A program made the position numbers and the translations under genes. A stretch of 64,000 bases of DNA, taken from Isoetes taiwanensis (taxonomy: Eukaryota > Streptophyta > Lycopodiopsida > Isoetales > Isoetaceae). The notes beneath the pieces are model-generated. The model worked only from the letters and a program-made list of their open reading frames with translations. It was not told the DNA's origin and ran no database searches. The DNA is taken from contig JAJEKV010000002.1 in NCBI GenBank assembly GCA_021234155.1, forward strand, positions 38,613,841 to 38,677,840. Direction: 5' to 3'. Position 1 is the stretch's first letter; every line of letters begins with the position of its first letter. Shown piece after piece: positions 10,707-22,470 of this stretch.

Positions 10707-12998
10707 TCACTGCTTTTTTTTAACCCTCTTAGAGACTTGTTTAAGTTTTTTACTTCTCGTATTATTTGCAGGAGTATTAGAATCCTTCAATATAGACAAT
10801 GGTTTAGATGGAGGTTTAGTTGTCAGATAGGTATCCCTTAACAACTCATCATCCCCCCATCTAGTATTCTCCAGGTTCTCTTTATTAAGTGTATCAATTT
10901 CTTCCTCACTGTCAGAAATACCCCCTGGGATGAACTCAAACATACTGTTTATGGAGTTATCAAACAAACATTTCTTAGAACTATTTTGAAAGGGACTTGC
11001 CTGGAAGGTTGAGCATCTTCCTCCATGTCTTGAGTGTTGGAGATGATCTCGGGGCTGAGGCATTGAGGATCTGCTTTGTCGATTTGAGAAATCTATCTGT
11101 CAGGTGTATCCAGTACAATATCCTTCTCTGTCATAATTTCTTTAGTTTGATCTGTAGCAGCCTGATCTTGATCTTGAGCTGTAAGACATTGATCTGAACT
11201 TGTGTACCATATACCTTCTTGTAGGGTTTGCTTCTCAATATCAGTAGAAATGGTTTGGCAGCCATAGTTCACAGAAGGCAAATTTATTTCCAAATTAATG
11301 AGGGGTTCAAGCTGGATTATAGAATTTGAGGGAGATGGTTTAGAAAAGGGGTCTGCAGGTGGATTGGTTGAGGGTTGAACAAGATGATCAATCAACTGCT
11401 CATGATTTTCAGAATTCAATAATTTACTAGAATCATGGTTAGTATTAATATCTGCAAGTACCTGGAAATGGTTGTAGCAGAGGACCTTGTTTTCCATTTC
11501 AGATTGCTTAGGTTTAGTATTCTGATTGAAGCTTGTGTCCATGTCTGTATCTGGAACTGATGTTGGAATCACTGTTTTTGAAGCAGAGGTATCACTCTGA
11601 GAGGTTGAAATCTTCTTGTCTTTTATAACCAATGTGGTCATATTTCTGTAGGTTGAGGTATGGCTTTGTCTAATTAATGAATCTTCCTTACTGCCTTGTT
11701 TGAGATTCAAATGACTTGACCGTCTAGAATTATTTAGGTTTTTAGCATCCTGAATAATTCTATCTAGTGTGGAATTCAGATCCTCTGTTAATCTTGCAGC
11801 CTGATCCATAGGAGCTTTGCCTTTATGGTTGAATTCTCCATATTTCTGAATGACTTTAATTCCAGAAGCATTTTGATTTGCTTGTAATCCTGTCAGAGAA
11901 GTTCTGTTTGATGTCGAATCTGAGATAAGCAGCCCCTGTGAATTCTTTTGTTTATCCTTCTCAATTCTATTCTTATGAATTCTTCTTTGAGATCCATTCA
12001 CTCTTTTCCAAGCAAAGACATTGGTTTTACTTGGATCTTCCAAGGAAGTTGGCCCTTGTAAAACTTGTGAACTGTTACTATTGTGTGCCATTGTTTCAGC
12101 AGAATTTTTGATCTTAGTTGCCTCATTTGATTCCTTTAATGGAATTGCAGTCACTGTGACATCTGCTTGCTTGATGGGAGTGGTTTTACAATTTTCATAC
12201 CACAAGTGCCTGTAATCACATTTCTGACAAAGAGGAGGTAGACCTGACCATCTCAGTGATAGGAATGATTTCTGTCCAAAAGCATCCGAGGAGGGAATTG
12301 TGGTTGGCACATGTTTGGTAAGATCAATTTGTATGAAGGCTCGGGGAGGTCTCTCAGGGGAATATTCAGTGGAAATATATGTGCCAATGGAGTTGAAAAG
12401 AATTCTGAAACAATCTTCATTCCAGTAGATTGGATTAAGCCCATGTAAAGTGGTAGAGGCTATGCACAAGGACTCAAATGAAGATATATCTAACTTGGGA
12501 TGCCATTTAAGAAAGCTTATTTGGTAGCTTTCAAAAACCAGATGACCTCGATTTAGTAAGAAGTTTGCTGTTCTGGAGTTTTCACACTCAATCATAATAA
12601 ATGGATAGTTTAGCCAGTACATGGCTTTGATGAGAATACCTTTCTGAAGGTTTTGGCAGAAAGTCCAAAGTTTTCCAAGATTAATTCCACATTTATTAAC
12701 CTTGACTAGAAGCATTTGTGTCTTTTCGAGTTGATATCTTAGCATGAGCGAAGGGAGATTTAAAGAAATACCATGGTACAAAGCTTGTTTGTTCCCTTCA
12801 TCAGCTCGGGCCTCCAGCAGAGCAGCATCCAAGGCATTATCACTGTAGACATCTCTGGCAGGTTTTGGAACTCCATATGGCAGGGGGATTTGAGTAGAAG
12901 GATGCAGAAATGGTAGCCGACCATAAAGATCAGGATCCTTTGAGAGGTTATCCCAAACTGGAACCTTATGAGTTCTAGAGAGAAGGTTAGAGAAATCT
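10707..12998 (-). pseudogene. LINE ORF1: DUF4283-like RNA-binding protein with CCHC knuckle
   Basis: The frame runs from just inside a TGA at about 13000 to 11093; its first ATG is at 12832, but conserved sequence upstream of it (KVPVWDNLSKDPDLYGRLP) is shared with the old LINE, so the protein once started earlier. The N-terminal half resembles plant LINE ORF1 proteins (GISLNLPSLMLRYQ near 12770, KLWTFCQNLQKGI) and a single knuckle CQKCDYRHLWYENC lies near 12215. The rest is a low-complexity Ser/Asn/Thr-rich tail. After a stop at about 11093 and a shift, the tail continues to 10707 with an acidic stretch (DSEEEIDTLNKENLE) and a basic end (KKLKQVSKRVKKKQ). ORF1 proteins coat the LINE RNA. Stops at about 13000 and 11093 and the shift make it broken. 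Confidence 0.85.
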
Positions 12999-13246
12999 CA
13001 AAAAGCGGACAATTGTTTTGATTTTCTTGAAGGTCTTAGCGGTGAAGCAAAAATGGGAATTTCGAGTCTCCTAGATGAGCAAATTAGGTGGAGAAAGGCA
13101 AAGGAATTTAGGGCTAAATTTGTCTTTAGTTTCCATGAAAAAGATTCGGGGAGATTCTGTGAGAGACCACGTGAGAAGAATTGAAAAGGGGGGCGAAAAA
13201 ATTCAAGAAAAGAGGAAGAAAAGCTGAAGGGGAATGCTAAAGGAAT

Positions 13247-13594
13247 CTAAATCAAATCTATCACTAAGAGATCAGAGAAAACATCCTCAGTGCCCAAATC
13301 CTGTATCATTGTATAATTTAATGTCAATTTCGTGTCTGTCCAATCACAATTTACTCGAAAAATAGCAGTGGCTTCTGTATTTTTGTTCCCAATGAATTCT
13401 TCTAACCAAGATTGTATGATTTCGACTTCAAATTCTTCACAGCTAGGCACAAATGAATATTCCGAAATGAAATTTTCCTCTGGGAACAGATTTTGTGTAA
13501 CCAAAGATTGCCAAAGATGTGAAGCAGATCCTCTTAAATGACCACAAGTTAATCTGCCTCTGTCTTGGAGCATTACAAAGAATTTTGTATCCAT
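13247..13594 (-). CDS. upstream ORF at the 5' end of the L1-type LINE
   Basis: An intact 115-codon ORF starting MDTKFFVMLQDRGRL, located 5' of ORF1 close to the LINE 5' end. Its middle (EIIQSWLEEFIGNK...VNCDWTDTKLTL) is similar to a segment at about 5515-5635 in the old plus-strand LINE, so it is a shared part of this LINE group rather than chance. No domain is recognised. It could be an ORF0-like protein or an N-terminal exon of ORF1 separated by decay; the sequence between it and ORF1 contains stops in the frames I checked. Confidence 0.5.
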   Translation of the reverse strand: MDTKFFVMLQDRGRLTCGHLRGSASHLWQSLVTQNLFPEENFISEYSFVPSCEEFEVEIIQSWLEEFIGNKNTEATAIFRVNCDWTDTKLTLNYTMIQDLGTEDVFSDLLVIDLI

Positions 13595-13809
13595 CTATAG
13601 GTGAATTTGCAGGAATTCATGTAGCATCAATATCGGATTGCTAGCCTCTACAGGGCTAGCAAGGAATTTGGATTGAATTGGATGCTAGAGAAGCAAGTTT
13701 TTCAAAAAACAGGCAAGAAAAGAAGGCAAACTGAAAAATTCACTATAGGACAAAAAATCCAAGAAAATAGGCGCTCGAGCATTTTTCCCCCAGCTCATGT
13801 CGATTTCTC

Positions 13810-14290
13810 ACAGTTAAGATCTTATCATGAAAATCCTAAAGATTTCATTTTCTTTGGTAATTTTGCTCTTTCATCGGGTGGGGAGTCTCTGATGGATCCC
13901 CTGTTCTTCAAAGTTCCATGCTGGGATATATATTCAAAATATCCAGATTATCGTGGTCAATTGCCAACCTTGGATCCTGTCACAAGTGTTCCGCTGCCTT
14001 GTGGAGAGATTAGATCAACTTAGGAAAAGCATTCAGATGATTCTCTAAACAAAACTCTTGGAAATCTCTGGCCTTTCAAACCCCCACTTGGAGCAAAAAA
14101 GTGCAAACTTTTCAATGGTATTTCCTTGAATCTCCTTTCGATGCATGCTAAATTAAATATTTTTCAGGACTCTGCTATAATTGTGAAAGTAAACAAACAT
14201 GGGATCAAATCGGATAAACTTTGGTCCTTCTGCTTGAATCTTCACAAAGGCATTTTTTATTAATGATGTATATTGGTTGGAATGATAGAT
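13810..14290 (+). mobile_element. old L1-type LINE, right part (ORF1 continuation)
   Basis: This continues the ORF1 frame cut by the inserted LINE. Its reading (FKVPCWDIYSKYPDYRGQLP) matches the upstream extension of the inserted LINE's ORF1 (KVPVWDNLSKDPDLYGRLP), and after a stop near 14022 and shifts it continues with NGISLNLLSMHAKLNIF, similar to HGISLNLPSLMLRYQLE. Similarity fades near 14290. ORF2 and the 3' end are absent, so the old copy is cut off inside ORF1. Confidence 0.8.
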
Positions 14291-14769
14291 AAAATACTGA
14301 TTTGGCAGAGATTGGAATGGATTTGGCTGGATTTTTTTTATCCCCTTTTTTTTCCGGCTTTAACCATATTTTGATACCCGCATGCTTCTACCCTTTGCAT
14401 CAATTTGCATGCTGGTTCGGTCTGCTTGAGGTAAGATCCAATTTCAATGCTCATTCGGTTGCTAGAGGTGAGCTATGACAAATTGTAAGTGATCTGATTT
14501 CTTCAAAACAATTGATGGTAAAAAGAATATATATGTGCTAGATGGTGGGCAGGTTGAGATTGATAGAGGAATTGGGTTTGCAAATAGCTTCCATGAGGTT
14601 ATTTTCCTAGATTTGAGAGCTTATAGAGCTTGCATTAGACTCTAGCTAGGATTCTATTTCTCCCTTTTTATGAGATGAAAATTACTGCCTGTTTAGGCCA
14701 GTAGACATTTTGCTTGAATGATGTTAGAGTTATTTGTGATTGCATAAATATCCTCTTTCTAAGCCCAGC
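14291..14769. other. no gene seen
   Basis: AT-rich sequence between the old LINE and the Ty3-A flank. It contains no recognisable domain or repeat. Confidence 0.4.
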
Positions 14770-14835
14770 TATTATTTTGACACACTATTTCCTGGGCTCT
14801 CAATTTTTGATCCATCACCCCCTCCCCCCCCCCCC
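14770..14835 (-). pseudogene. possible 3' end of a coding exon split by Ty3-A
   Basis: Read on the minus strand, this flank continues the poly-Gly run that ends the open stretch at 28893-29236 and reaches a stop: a G-run, then GGGDGSKIESPGNSVSK and TAA at about 14771. Joined across the 14.1-kb Ty3-A element it makes a plausible last exon. The plus strand is also open here, so the assignment is uncertain. Confidence 0.35.
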
Positions 14836-15402
14836 TGTTTGGGGTCTGGGTTCGGGAACTCCTGCAAGACAGCCCTCTGTGAGGACCCTTGGATCTAACA
14901 GGAGAATCCGGGGGGACTATGTCACGCGGGATTTGCAAGAAAAGAACAAGAAGAAGAAAACGGAACAGAAAAGAACAATGAGAGGAAAATGATATGCTTC
15001 TTTGATATCAATGATGAACATACATGAGCTCTCGCAATCGAGAGAAGACTGAAGAGAGACAAGACTCAAAACTCATCTAGCCCTCATATGCTAGCTCTAC
15101 TCATATATATAGTACAATGGCCTTTGGCCCAATATAGACACTCGGTGATCTCGGTGCCGACTCACGGAAGGAGGCTGATTCTGAGGAATGTTGGCGGTGT
15201 CTCTTGAAGTGCCTAGAATCACCTTGGTGCCAGGCCTTGGCGGTGGCGTCCCCTCACTTGTCCTCTTGGCGCCTCTTGATAGGCTTTGCTTGGTCTTCTA
15301 GCGGGGCCTTGGATGGCTGACCCGTGGTTGGCTGCGGATCCTTGAGCTTGACCTGGTCCGTCGTATGCATGAATAGTCTACCGGGAGGCCGCGGGACTAA
15401 CA
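14836..15402 (-). repeat. Ty3-A 3' LTR
   Basis: Matches 28325-28892 over its length with scattered substitutions and small gaps. Plus-strand ends are TGTTTGGGG and GACTAACA, giving TG...CA termini. A minus-strand TATA-like run (TATATATGAG) lies near 15105. The adjoining plus-strand CTCCCCACC (15403-15411) reads GGTGGGGAG on the minus strand, a polypurine tract in the right place and orientation. Confidence 0.93.
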
Positions 15403-18400
15403 CTCCCCACCAAGCGACACTCGGGTGAAGAAAAGGAGGAAGTGTCTCACGAGGGCGGGGAAGCCCTCGGTCGAAAGTGATCCCTCGGGGGTGAGGGCGG
15501 GCACCATATGGTAGCTTGCTAATGAGATCTGGCGTTTTGAAGAAGCGGGGAGGAGTGTTGAGCCCAAGAGGCGGGATCTTCTCGGCGTCAACCAAAGAAA
15601 ATGAGAGCGCACCATGTCTTCAAAGGCGCATGGGCTTGAAGAAACAAATATGGCGGCACTCCATGAGGAGGCAATATCCCGGAGACCGAAAGCAGTTGTT
15701 TGATGGCATTTGTTTTGTAAAAGATGGGGCCATTTGCCGATTTGAGGGAGCTGACCGGGGAGGCTCTTGAGCATGAAACCCGCTGCCGGTGGGACTGAAG
15801 ATGGGCCGAGGGGAGGTGGCAGCATCTTTGCAAGAAGGTGTCGAGGGCCATAAATGGCATCCTGGTCGTTGCCAACCCCAGCGCGTGGCAATATAGATCC
15901 GCGTTAAAGTAGTGTCTAAGGTGGCATTATCCTCCCAAAGCGGATCGTCGTGAAGCGGGGATCCCAGGAGGGATCCGTCGAGATTTGGCCGGAGTGGATC
16001 CAGCGTGGCCATCCATGACCTTGGTCGAAGGAAGGGAAGCGCCAATCGAAGTAAGAAACACGGGGCGTGGAGGGGCGTTGGGAGAAGCATACGGAGAGGG
16101 AGTGGGCACGTGGTGGCGTGGGCTGCTTGAGCCCTGCTCCACGAATTCAGCCGACAAGGGGAGGATCTAGAGCCTTGCACCAAGCGATCCCTTTCGGGCG
16201 AGGGGCGAGAGTAAGCAGGAGGGCTATCCCAACCCGTGGGAGCTGTCTTGCTATCGGAAAAGAGCTTGGTTGATTGTAACCGGCAGTCTTTGCATGTAAA
16301 CTTGTGCAAAGGGAAGATCCTCGGGATGTCGGATACTTCCTTATTTGTTGCGGCTTGACTTGCGAGGAGAGGCAAATGATGAGCAAGCTCGGCATGTACT
16401 CTTGATGAAGAGCATGTAATGCGGTCATGATTAGGCAGATAGGGGTTGTTATCCAAAAGCAACCATTGAAGTGTGGGGTCACCACGAAAGTTACGATATG
16501 GCCCATCTCGAAATTTGTCGTGTGCGTATGCGCGGATAGAAATCATGAAAAATGTATGCCATTGGGTTGAACAACTCTCGAAGGTGATCATATCAGGATC
16601 GTCCGCGGTGAATGAGATCAAAGACTAAAAGGGCACAAAATAAACCTTTGTCTTCAACGAGAGAGTTCGAGGCGGATCAGAAGAAAATCTGGCGTCTTGT
16701 GTGAGGAACATCAACAGGACCATGGTAGGTATGCCACCGGAAGAAAGAGGTGGCGGCGGGCAACCACATAATCGGATAAGCTGGAAGGAATAGGGTAGTC
16801 AGCAGGCGAGGTTGAGAGCAATGGTAATGTAGCCTTCAAGTTTTGTGCGAGCGCATCGGCCGGCTGAATAGTTTGCACTAGGCTGTTGTTCGAGTCCGCG
16901 GATCACGTGGTCCTTTTCTAACGAAGGCGTGTCACAGTCGCGGACCCGTTTACGAAGTGTTAACTTTGTGAGGAGGCTTGCCGGGGGCATTGAGTTGAAA
17001 CCACGGCAATCTCAGCGTCATCAAGAAGTTTGTTTACGAACCTCAGTAAGGCTGATCTTGGAGGGATGTTGTTGAGAAGTCTGCGTGGAAGCTGAGCCGT
17101 CAAAGAGGCAATCTGGCGTCCGCGCTCTGTAAGGTGTTGAACTTGAATCTTGTAATTTTCACAAAGCTTCGGGTACAAAGCGTTGAGTTTAGCAATATCT
17201 TTCTCCTTGTCACTAAGGAGGGTGTCTTTGGACTTGTGTTGCTCCAATAAGGCTGAAGTTGGATTGAATGTGAGCTTTGTTGATCTGCAAGTAGGCTGGT
17301 CTGATCACATGTGCACTTTTGAGATCTATGTGGGCTGTAAAGAGAGCCCCATGCTTTTCTTGAAGTTGGGCTTCAAAGTTTGAACTTGTGCGATTCTTTG
17401 ACTTGAAGGTTCACGGTCAACCACATCGTGGGAGGCCGTCGGGCCGTGTGAACCCATTCATAAGAGCTTCTTGGGATTCTTGTAACTTTAGAGCGGCGGC
17501 TTGAGCATCCTGGCGTCTTGATACAACGGTGGCGAGGGTCTTTGTGGTGGTGGAGCATTTGTTGCCTTGTTTGTGGCGTTTGGGACACATGATGAGGACT
17601 AGAGTGCTTGGTTTACGTAGAGGAGGAGGAGGCTTGGTGACATGCGTGTGTTGAAGGTTGACATGACGGAAAGAAGAAGGGCGTGAAGTGCCAACTTGAT
17701 GAGTCTTAGGAAGGGGCTGGCGAGTGGAATTCCGAGAATGAGAGTTTGTGGGAGGAAAGTAATGTGATGGATGAGGGGCTTGAAGATGGCCTCCCAAAGA
17801 AGTTTCGAGAGGAGAAGTGGCGGCCCGAAGGCGGTCTACTTCTTTGGAGAAGGCGGTAGGTGTTCTTGATAGAATACCCAAAGGTACTGGCGCCCGAAAC
17901 TTAACAAAAGTTTCATGGGGCTTGTCAATATTTGTGGCGATGCGTTTGCATGATAAGCGGGTGCACCAAACTTCGGTGACATCAAGATCTGTATGGCGAG
18001 ACCAAGATAAACAAGGGGTTTGCAAAGGAATATGGAATACCTCGGAAATTAGGTGTTGAGTCGGTGAAATGGTGGTGCCATCGACCCTTTGTGGTGTATC
18101 CATGCGGGCTGTTGGCGATGTTAGCGATGAAGCTGCTTCAGCCGGGGGGATTTGGAGCGGAAGTTCCATTTGAGAGAATTACGTAGAGTTTTGGCGTTAG
18201 CGATATCTTGCGATTCGGGCCAACAAGGGCTTCACGGAAAGTGGGCGTAAGAAAGAGAGGCAGACTCTAAAAGAGCAGTTCCACAGGAGCAAGTAGCTTG
18301 AAGTGTAGAAAATTTTGGTGCAGCCATGGCAAAGATTGGCCGGAAAAAACGGTGATTCAAAGGCGGAGGGCGAAAGCAAAGAACGGAGGGCCTAAAAGCC

Positions 18401-18500
18401 GAAAGCGAAAAGGTTTAGGGCGCAAAAGGTGGGCGAAGGGGCATGATAAAGGCGAAGGCAACCCGTTGATGGTGCCGGGGTGTCGAAAGATGCCATGGAG
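15403..18500 (-). pseudogene. Ty3-A extra coding region 3' of pol, first block
   Basis: Between integrase and the 3' LTR the minus strand carries long open stretches that are not pol: 18169-17417 (250 codons, Pro/Ser/Thr-rich, start MELPLQIPPAEAASSL), 17247-16960 (95 codons, heptad-like, with LSDKEKDIAKLNALYPKL and LTERGRQIASLTAQL, likely a coiled coil) and 16621-15620 (333 codons, with DPDMITFESCSTQWHTFF and NFRGDPTLQWLLLDNNPYL). Frames shift between them, which suggests one long decayed ORF. No transmembrane segment typical of an envelope-like protein was seen. Athila elements have a known ORF at this position, but I see no resemblance that would settle identity. Its function is unknown. 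Confidence 0.55.
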
Positions 18501-19202
18501 TGTTAGCATCTTCTTCCGCCCAAGGAAAAGCGAAGAACAAAGCGCTAACTACAACAACCCAAGCAAATCTCAAGGTATATGAGATAGGCTAGGCCTCACT
18601 CTACTGGCATCATAAATCACCAACATAATCATTCTTACACAAGTCTTTTGAGATTATAGAAATAGAGATAACAAATAGGAGAATCACATAATCATAATCA
18701 AAATATCATACTTCAACATAATAATATTCAACTGATCAAGAAACATACTCACAACTTCAAGAACTTTGCCCAGATGTCATCTTCCAAATTTGGGCCTCCC
18801 TTCTACACGAATTTTGGCTATCTTATAGAAAACTCTACTTGATCCTAGCCACTAGATCTAGGCAAATCACAACCTTAGATCCAAATTCTAACTACCATAA
18901 GTTCACTAGATTTTGCCACCTCAACTTCAAATCTAGGTCATCCAAACTTCTTTGCAACTACCATGCTTCCCCAGATTCATGACACATCATCAAATTATCA
19001 ACCATTGAAAATATTTCTTAAGGACTTTAATACTCCTTCAAGTCCATAGGTTCCACTTCAGTACATCATAAATGCTTCCTCCACAATATTTGCACATTTT
19101 TTACATTTTCTCCACATTACACCCATATAATTCTTCATTTATGCATACATTTCATAAATTTAAGCTCATTATGCAAAAATAGTCAAGATAAAACACACAA
19201 CA
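18501..19202 (-). repeat. nested element, left LTR
   Basis: Starts TGTTAGCATCTTCTTC and ends ACACACAACA (plus-strand reading). It is nearly identical to 20923-21625; most differences lie in the first 75 bases. Confidence 0.95.
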
Positions 19203-20922
19203 TTATTCCCCCCCAAGATTATTCATCGTCCCGATGAATTCTTCAAAAATCTTTTCTTCGATCTTCATGTCTTCAACTTGATCCTCTAAATAGCATCACA
19301 ACTTAACAAAAATCCAATGTCCAAATGTCTTCAAGCCTTCAAAAACATCTATAGAAGTCTTCCAAGGAAAAAAAATACTAAAACTTCTAACATCACTTCA
19401 TCTTCATCAATTATAGGGTGGCAAGTCCCATCCAGGTCAGTGGCACCCTCGCTCTACTGCCCGGTATGGCGCTCTATCCCCTTCACATCACTTATACTTT
19501 TTCATCACATTTTACATAGGTCATGAGATGCTGCTGCCTTTCTAGGTCAGCACATCCATCATGCCATCCATAATCACGTAAATAAAAAATAAAACTTGTA
19601 CAACTTCCTTTGATAGCTTGAATTCTTGAAAAAACTTGAAAATGAAATCCAATCAAATTGCAAAAGCATAAGCACTAACCATATAATCTTGATCTTCATA
19701 ATATGGTGTTTGACTTGAATAAGAATAAATAGTCTTCTCTGAACATTGATGGTCTTCAAAAATATTAAAACTCCAAACAAACAATGGTTGATTCTTCAAA
19801 GGAACTTCAATTCTTCTTAATATTTGGGAATATGTTTTGGGCACATAAATATACTTGCATAAATAATATCGTCAAGTGCAATATTGGGACTTTGCTAAAA
19901 TATGAACTTGGTCTGGATTCGAACAGTAAACCTTGCATTTGCTAAACCACATCCCTTACCATCTCATTCCAATTACTCTTTTGAAATTTTTTCCCTATCT
20001 TTTTCCAATTAAACAGCTTTTACTTCTTTTTCTTTTTATTTTTCTTCTTCTTTTCTCTGCTACTCTGTGCGCGCGGCGGCGGTTAGGGTATGGCGGAAGG
20101 GGGAAACTAGGAAAACCGACTCCTTCCTCTTCTTTCCTTGTCGCCAGCTCAACATCAGCTATGGCATGCTAGGGTCATTCAGATCAGACATCCTTTCTGT
20201 ATTCATATTCTGCAAGCATAGATCTGAGGCAAGCAGAGGATAGATCACGGTAGAAGGCGGATGGGTGCCAGGCTTAGGGTATGGCATCTGAGATGGAGCG
20301 GCGGCTTGCGGATCCATGGCCCAGGAACAAAAGATGGATAGGATATGGACGAAAGAGGTTAGAAACAAAAGAATGAGACAAAAGGACAAGAACGACATGC
20401 AGAATCGGCAGTGGTTAAGGTCGATTTAGGGTATGGCAGAACGATTTAAGGCCTTCGGATTTCTTAGGCAGTGTCTTCATGGGCTATGGCAGCATGCATA
20501 TCATTAGAATCATAGCAGAAGGAACGATTTTTTTCTTTGCAGGTATTGTAAACACATATCATAGGCAGGGCTTGGTTTTAATTGAGATAGGCAAGTTTTG
20601 ATACCAAAGGAGCACGGTTTTTTTAAAAGACGCAGAGATTTATACCATTTACCATTTCTGCTTTTGCTAAGGCATTTTCTTTTTAGAAGCATTTGGCATT
20701 CCATTCAATCATGCTGGCCAGGCATAGAAGAAATAGAAGCCTTTTCATCCAAAATTATTTTGCAAGTAAACACTTCATCATTCAAAAACCAGATCCATAC
20801 CTCAGAAATTAATCCTTGTTCCGCACAGATGGTCCATCTCAGATCTGCATCTCTATGTGACACTTTGTTTGAAGATATCATGCTGATAGAATGCTGCTAT
20901 TCTCGCAATGCCCCCCAAAATA
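19203..20922. other. interior of the nested LTR element
   Basis: No protein domain is seen. The segment 20080-20450 contains the short motif TTAGGGTATGGC three times (about 20083, 20274, 20427) within otherwise unique sequence, and a pyrimidine-rich stretch lies at 20010-20060. It may be captured host or leader sequence. Confidence 0.5.
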
Positions 20923-21625
20923 TGTTAGCATCTTCTTCGCACCCAAGGAAAACTGAAGAACAAGCGCTAACTACAACAACCCAAGCAAATCTCAAGGTAT
21001 ATGAGATAGGCTAGGCCTCACTCTACTGGCATCATAAATCACCAACATAATCATTCTTACACAAGTCTTTTGAGATTATAGAAATAGAGATAACAAATAG
21101 GAGAATCACATAATCATAATCAAAATATCATACTTCAACATAATAATATTCAACTGATCAAGAAACATACTCACAACTTCAAGAACTTTGCCCAGATGTC
21201 ATCTTCCAAATTTGGGCCTCCCTTCTACACGAATTTTGGCTATCTTATAGAAAACTCTACTTGATCCTAGCCACTAGATCTAGGCAAATCACAACCTTAG
21301 ATCCAAATTCTAACTACCATAAGTTCACTAGATTTTGCCACCTCAACTTCAAATCTAGGTCATCCAAACTTCTTTGCAACTACCATGCTTCCCCAGATTC
21401 ATGACACATCATCAAATTATCAACCATTGAAAATATTTCTTAAGGACTTTAATACTCCTTCAAGTCCATAGGTTCCACTTCAATACATCATAAATGCTTC
21501 CTCCACAATATTTGCACATTTTTTTACATTTTCTCCACATTACACCCATATAATTCTTCATTTATGCATACATTTCATAAATTTAAGCTCATTATGCAAA
21601 AATAGTCAAGATAAAACACACAACA
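20923..21625 (-). repeat. nested element, right LTR
   Basis: Second copy of the 702-bp LTR at 18501-19202, followed by AGGAG as the target duplication. Confidence 0.95.
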
Positions 21626-22470
21626 AGGAGGTGATTGAGAGGCAAAAATTTGGCTAAGTCCCCAAACAACAAAGGGAGAAGGAATGAACGGTGGAGATGA
21701 GGCGTGAGAGAATGATGGGATGTGACAGGTGGCCAAAGGACACACATTAATGTTCGACGGGCGTGAAAAGAAGGAATGGCATTTAATGCTGTCAACTCGA
21801 AGTGGGATATCATTAAAAGGAATGTGTCAGAAGGTACCATGGCTAGATATGCGGCGGGAGAAAAGATGCTCAGTTTAGAAACAGCCTTGCATTGCAAACA
21901 CGTTGGCGATTTATGTGATTGGTCCACGTCGACAAGGACTTCCTCAGTTGGCTATATAAGACGAACCGGGAGTAAACGAAGGCATCCGATGGCGCTTCGG
22001 CATGGCTCTTCTTTGGTTTGAGCGAGGGCTGCACTATGCCCTGAACCGCCGAGGAGTGGATTACACGCAAGATGAATTATCCGGACCTCTGGCGCTGCCA
22101 CAATCATTGGCATGAGAATGGGCAATTTGGTGTGTGCGGGATGGCTGAACATCCCGGCCGAAGACCAACGGGATGGAGGTGGTTACGCACCTTATTTGGG
22201 ATCTGGAAAGGCGGAACCTCTACCACATCCTGCGCATCACCTGCGCTCCAAACCGGGAGTAGAGGGTTTTCTTCTTAGGGCGTAGTAGATAGGGCTCGAG
22301 CCCGTTTTTTTGTATAGAGGCGTGCCCATAAGCGGAAATAGCTAGGCTGCGCCCACATTTTGTAAAAAATTCCACCTATAATATAAATATGCATTTGGTT
22401 TAGTCACTATACATTTGTGTGCGTATGCGGAGCGACATCGTTTAATGGATGTGCACTTTTACATTTGTAT
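21626..22470 (-). other. Ty3-A segment between integrase and the extra coding region
   Basis: Sequence of Ty3-A on the upstream side (in element direction) of the nested insertion. Only short open stretches occur and none is recognisable. It joins the block at 15403-18500 when the nested element is removed. Confidence 0.5.

Larger units (their letters stand above)
5968..13809 (-). mobile_element. near full-length L1-type LINE, minus strand
   Basis: A 7.8-kb non-LTR retrotransposon. Its minus-strand 3' end is marked by a 21-base T run on the plus strand (5966-5986, a poly(A) tail). It is flanked by the exact 14-bp target duplication ACAGTTAAGATCTT at 5954-5967 and 13810-13823. From its 5' end it holds a small upstream ORF, ORF1 (RNA-binding, CCHC), ORF2 (endonuclease, RT, zinc-binding domain) and a further ORF over the 3' end. 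Only a few stops and frameshifts break the long frames, so the insertion is much younger than the LINE it entered. The stretch 5987-6390 is 3' untranslated. The gap 12999-13246 is leader sequence; its frames look coding, but stops separate them from ORF1. Confidence 0.93.
18501..21625 (-). mobile_element. nested LTR retrotransposon without pol
   Basis: A 3125-bp element inserted in the 3' part of Ty3-A. Two 702/703-bp LTRs differ at only a handful of positions, so it is younger than its host element. Flanks TGGAG (18496-18500) and AGGAG (21626-21630) are a 5-bp target duplication with one mismatch. Next to the left LTR the minus strand reads TTGGGGGGGAATAA, a good polypurine tract, so the minus strand is taken as coding. 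The 1.7-kb interior has no gag, protease, RT or integrase that I can read. It is therefore a non-autonomous element that must use enzymes in trans. Confidence 0.88.

Noticed and set aside
15516-16273. Plus-strand ORFs inside Ty3-A
   Set aside because: Mirror frames of the longer minus-strand stretch; nothing recognisable.
20083-20440. TTAGGG-containing text as telomere-like repeat
   Set aside because: TTAGGG occurs only as part of TTAGGGTATGGC at wide spacing, and plant telomeres normally use TTTAGGG in tandem.
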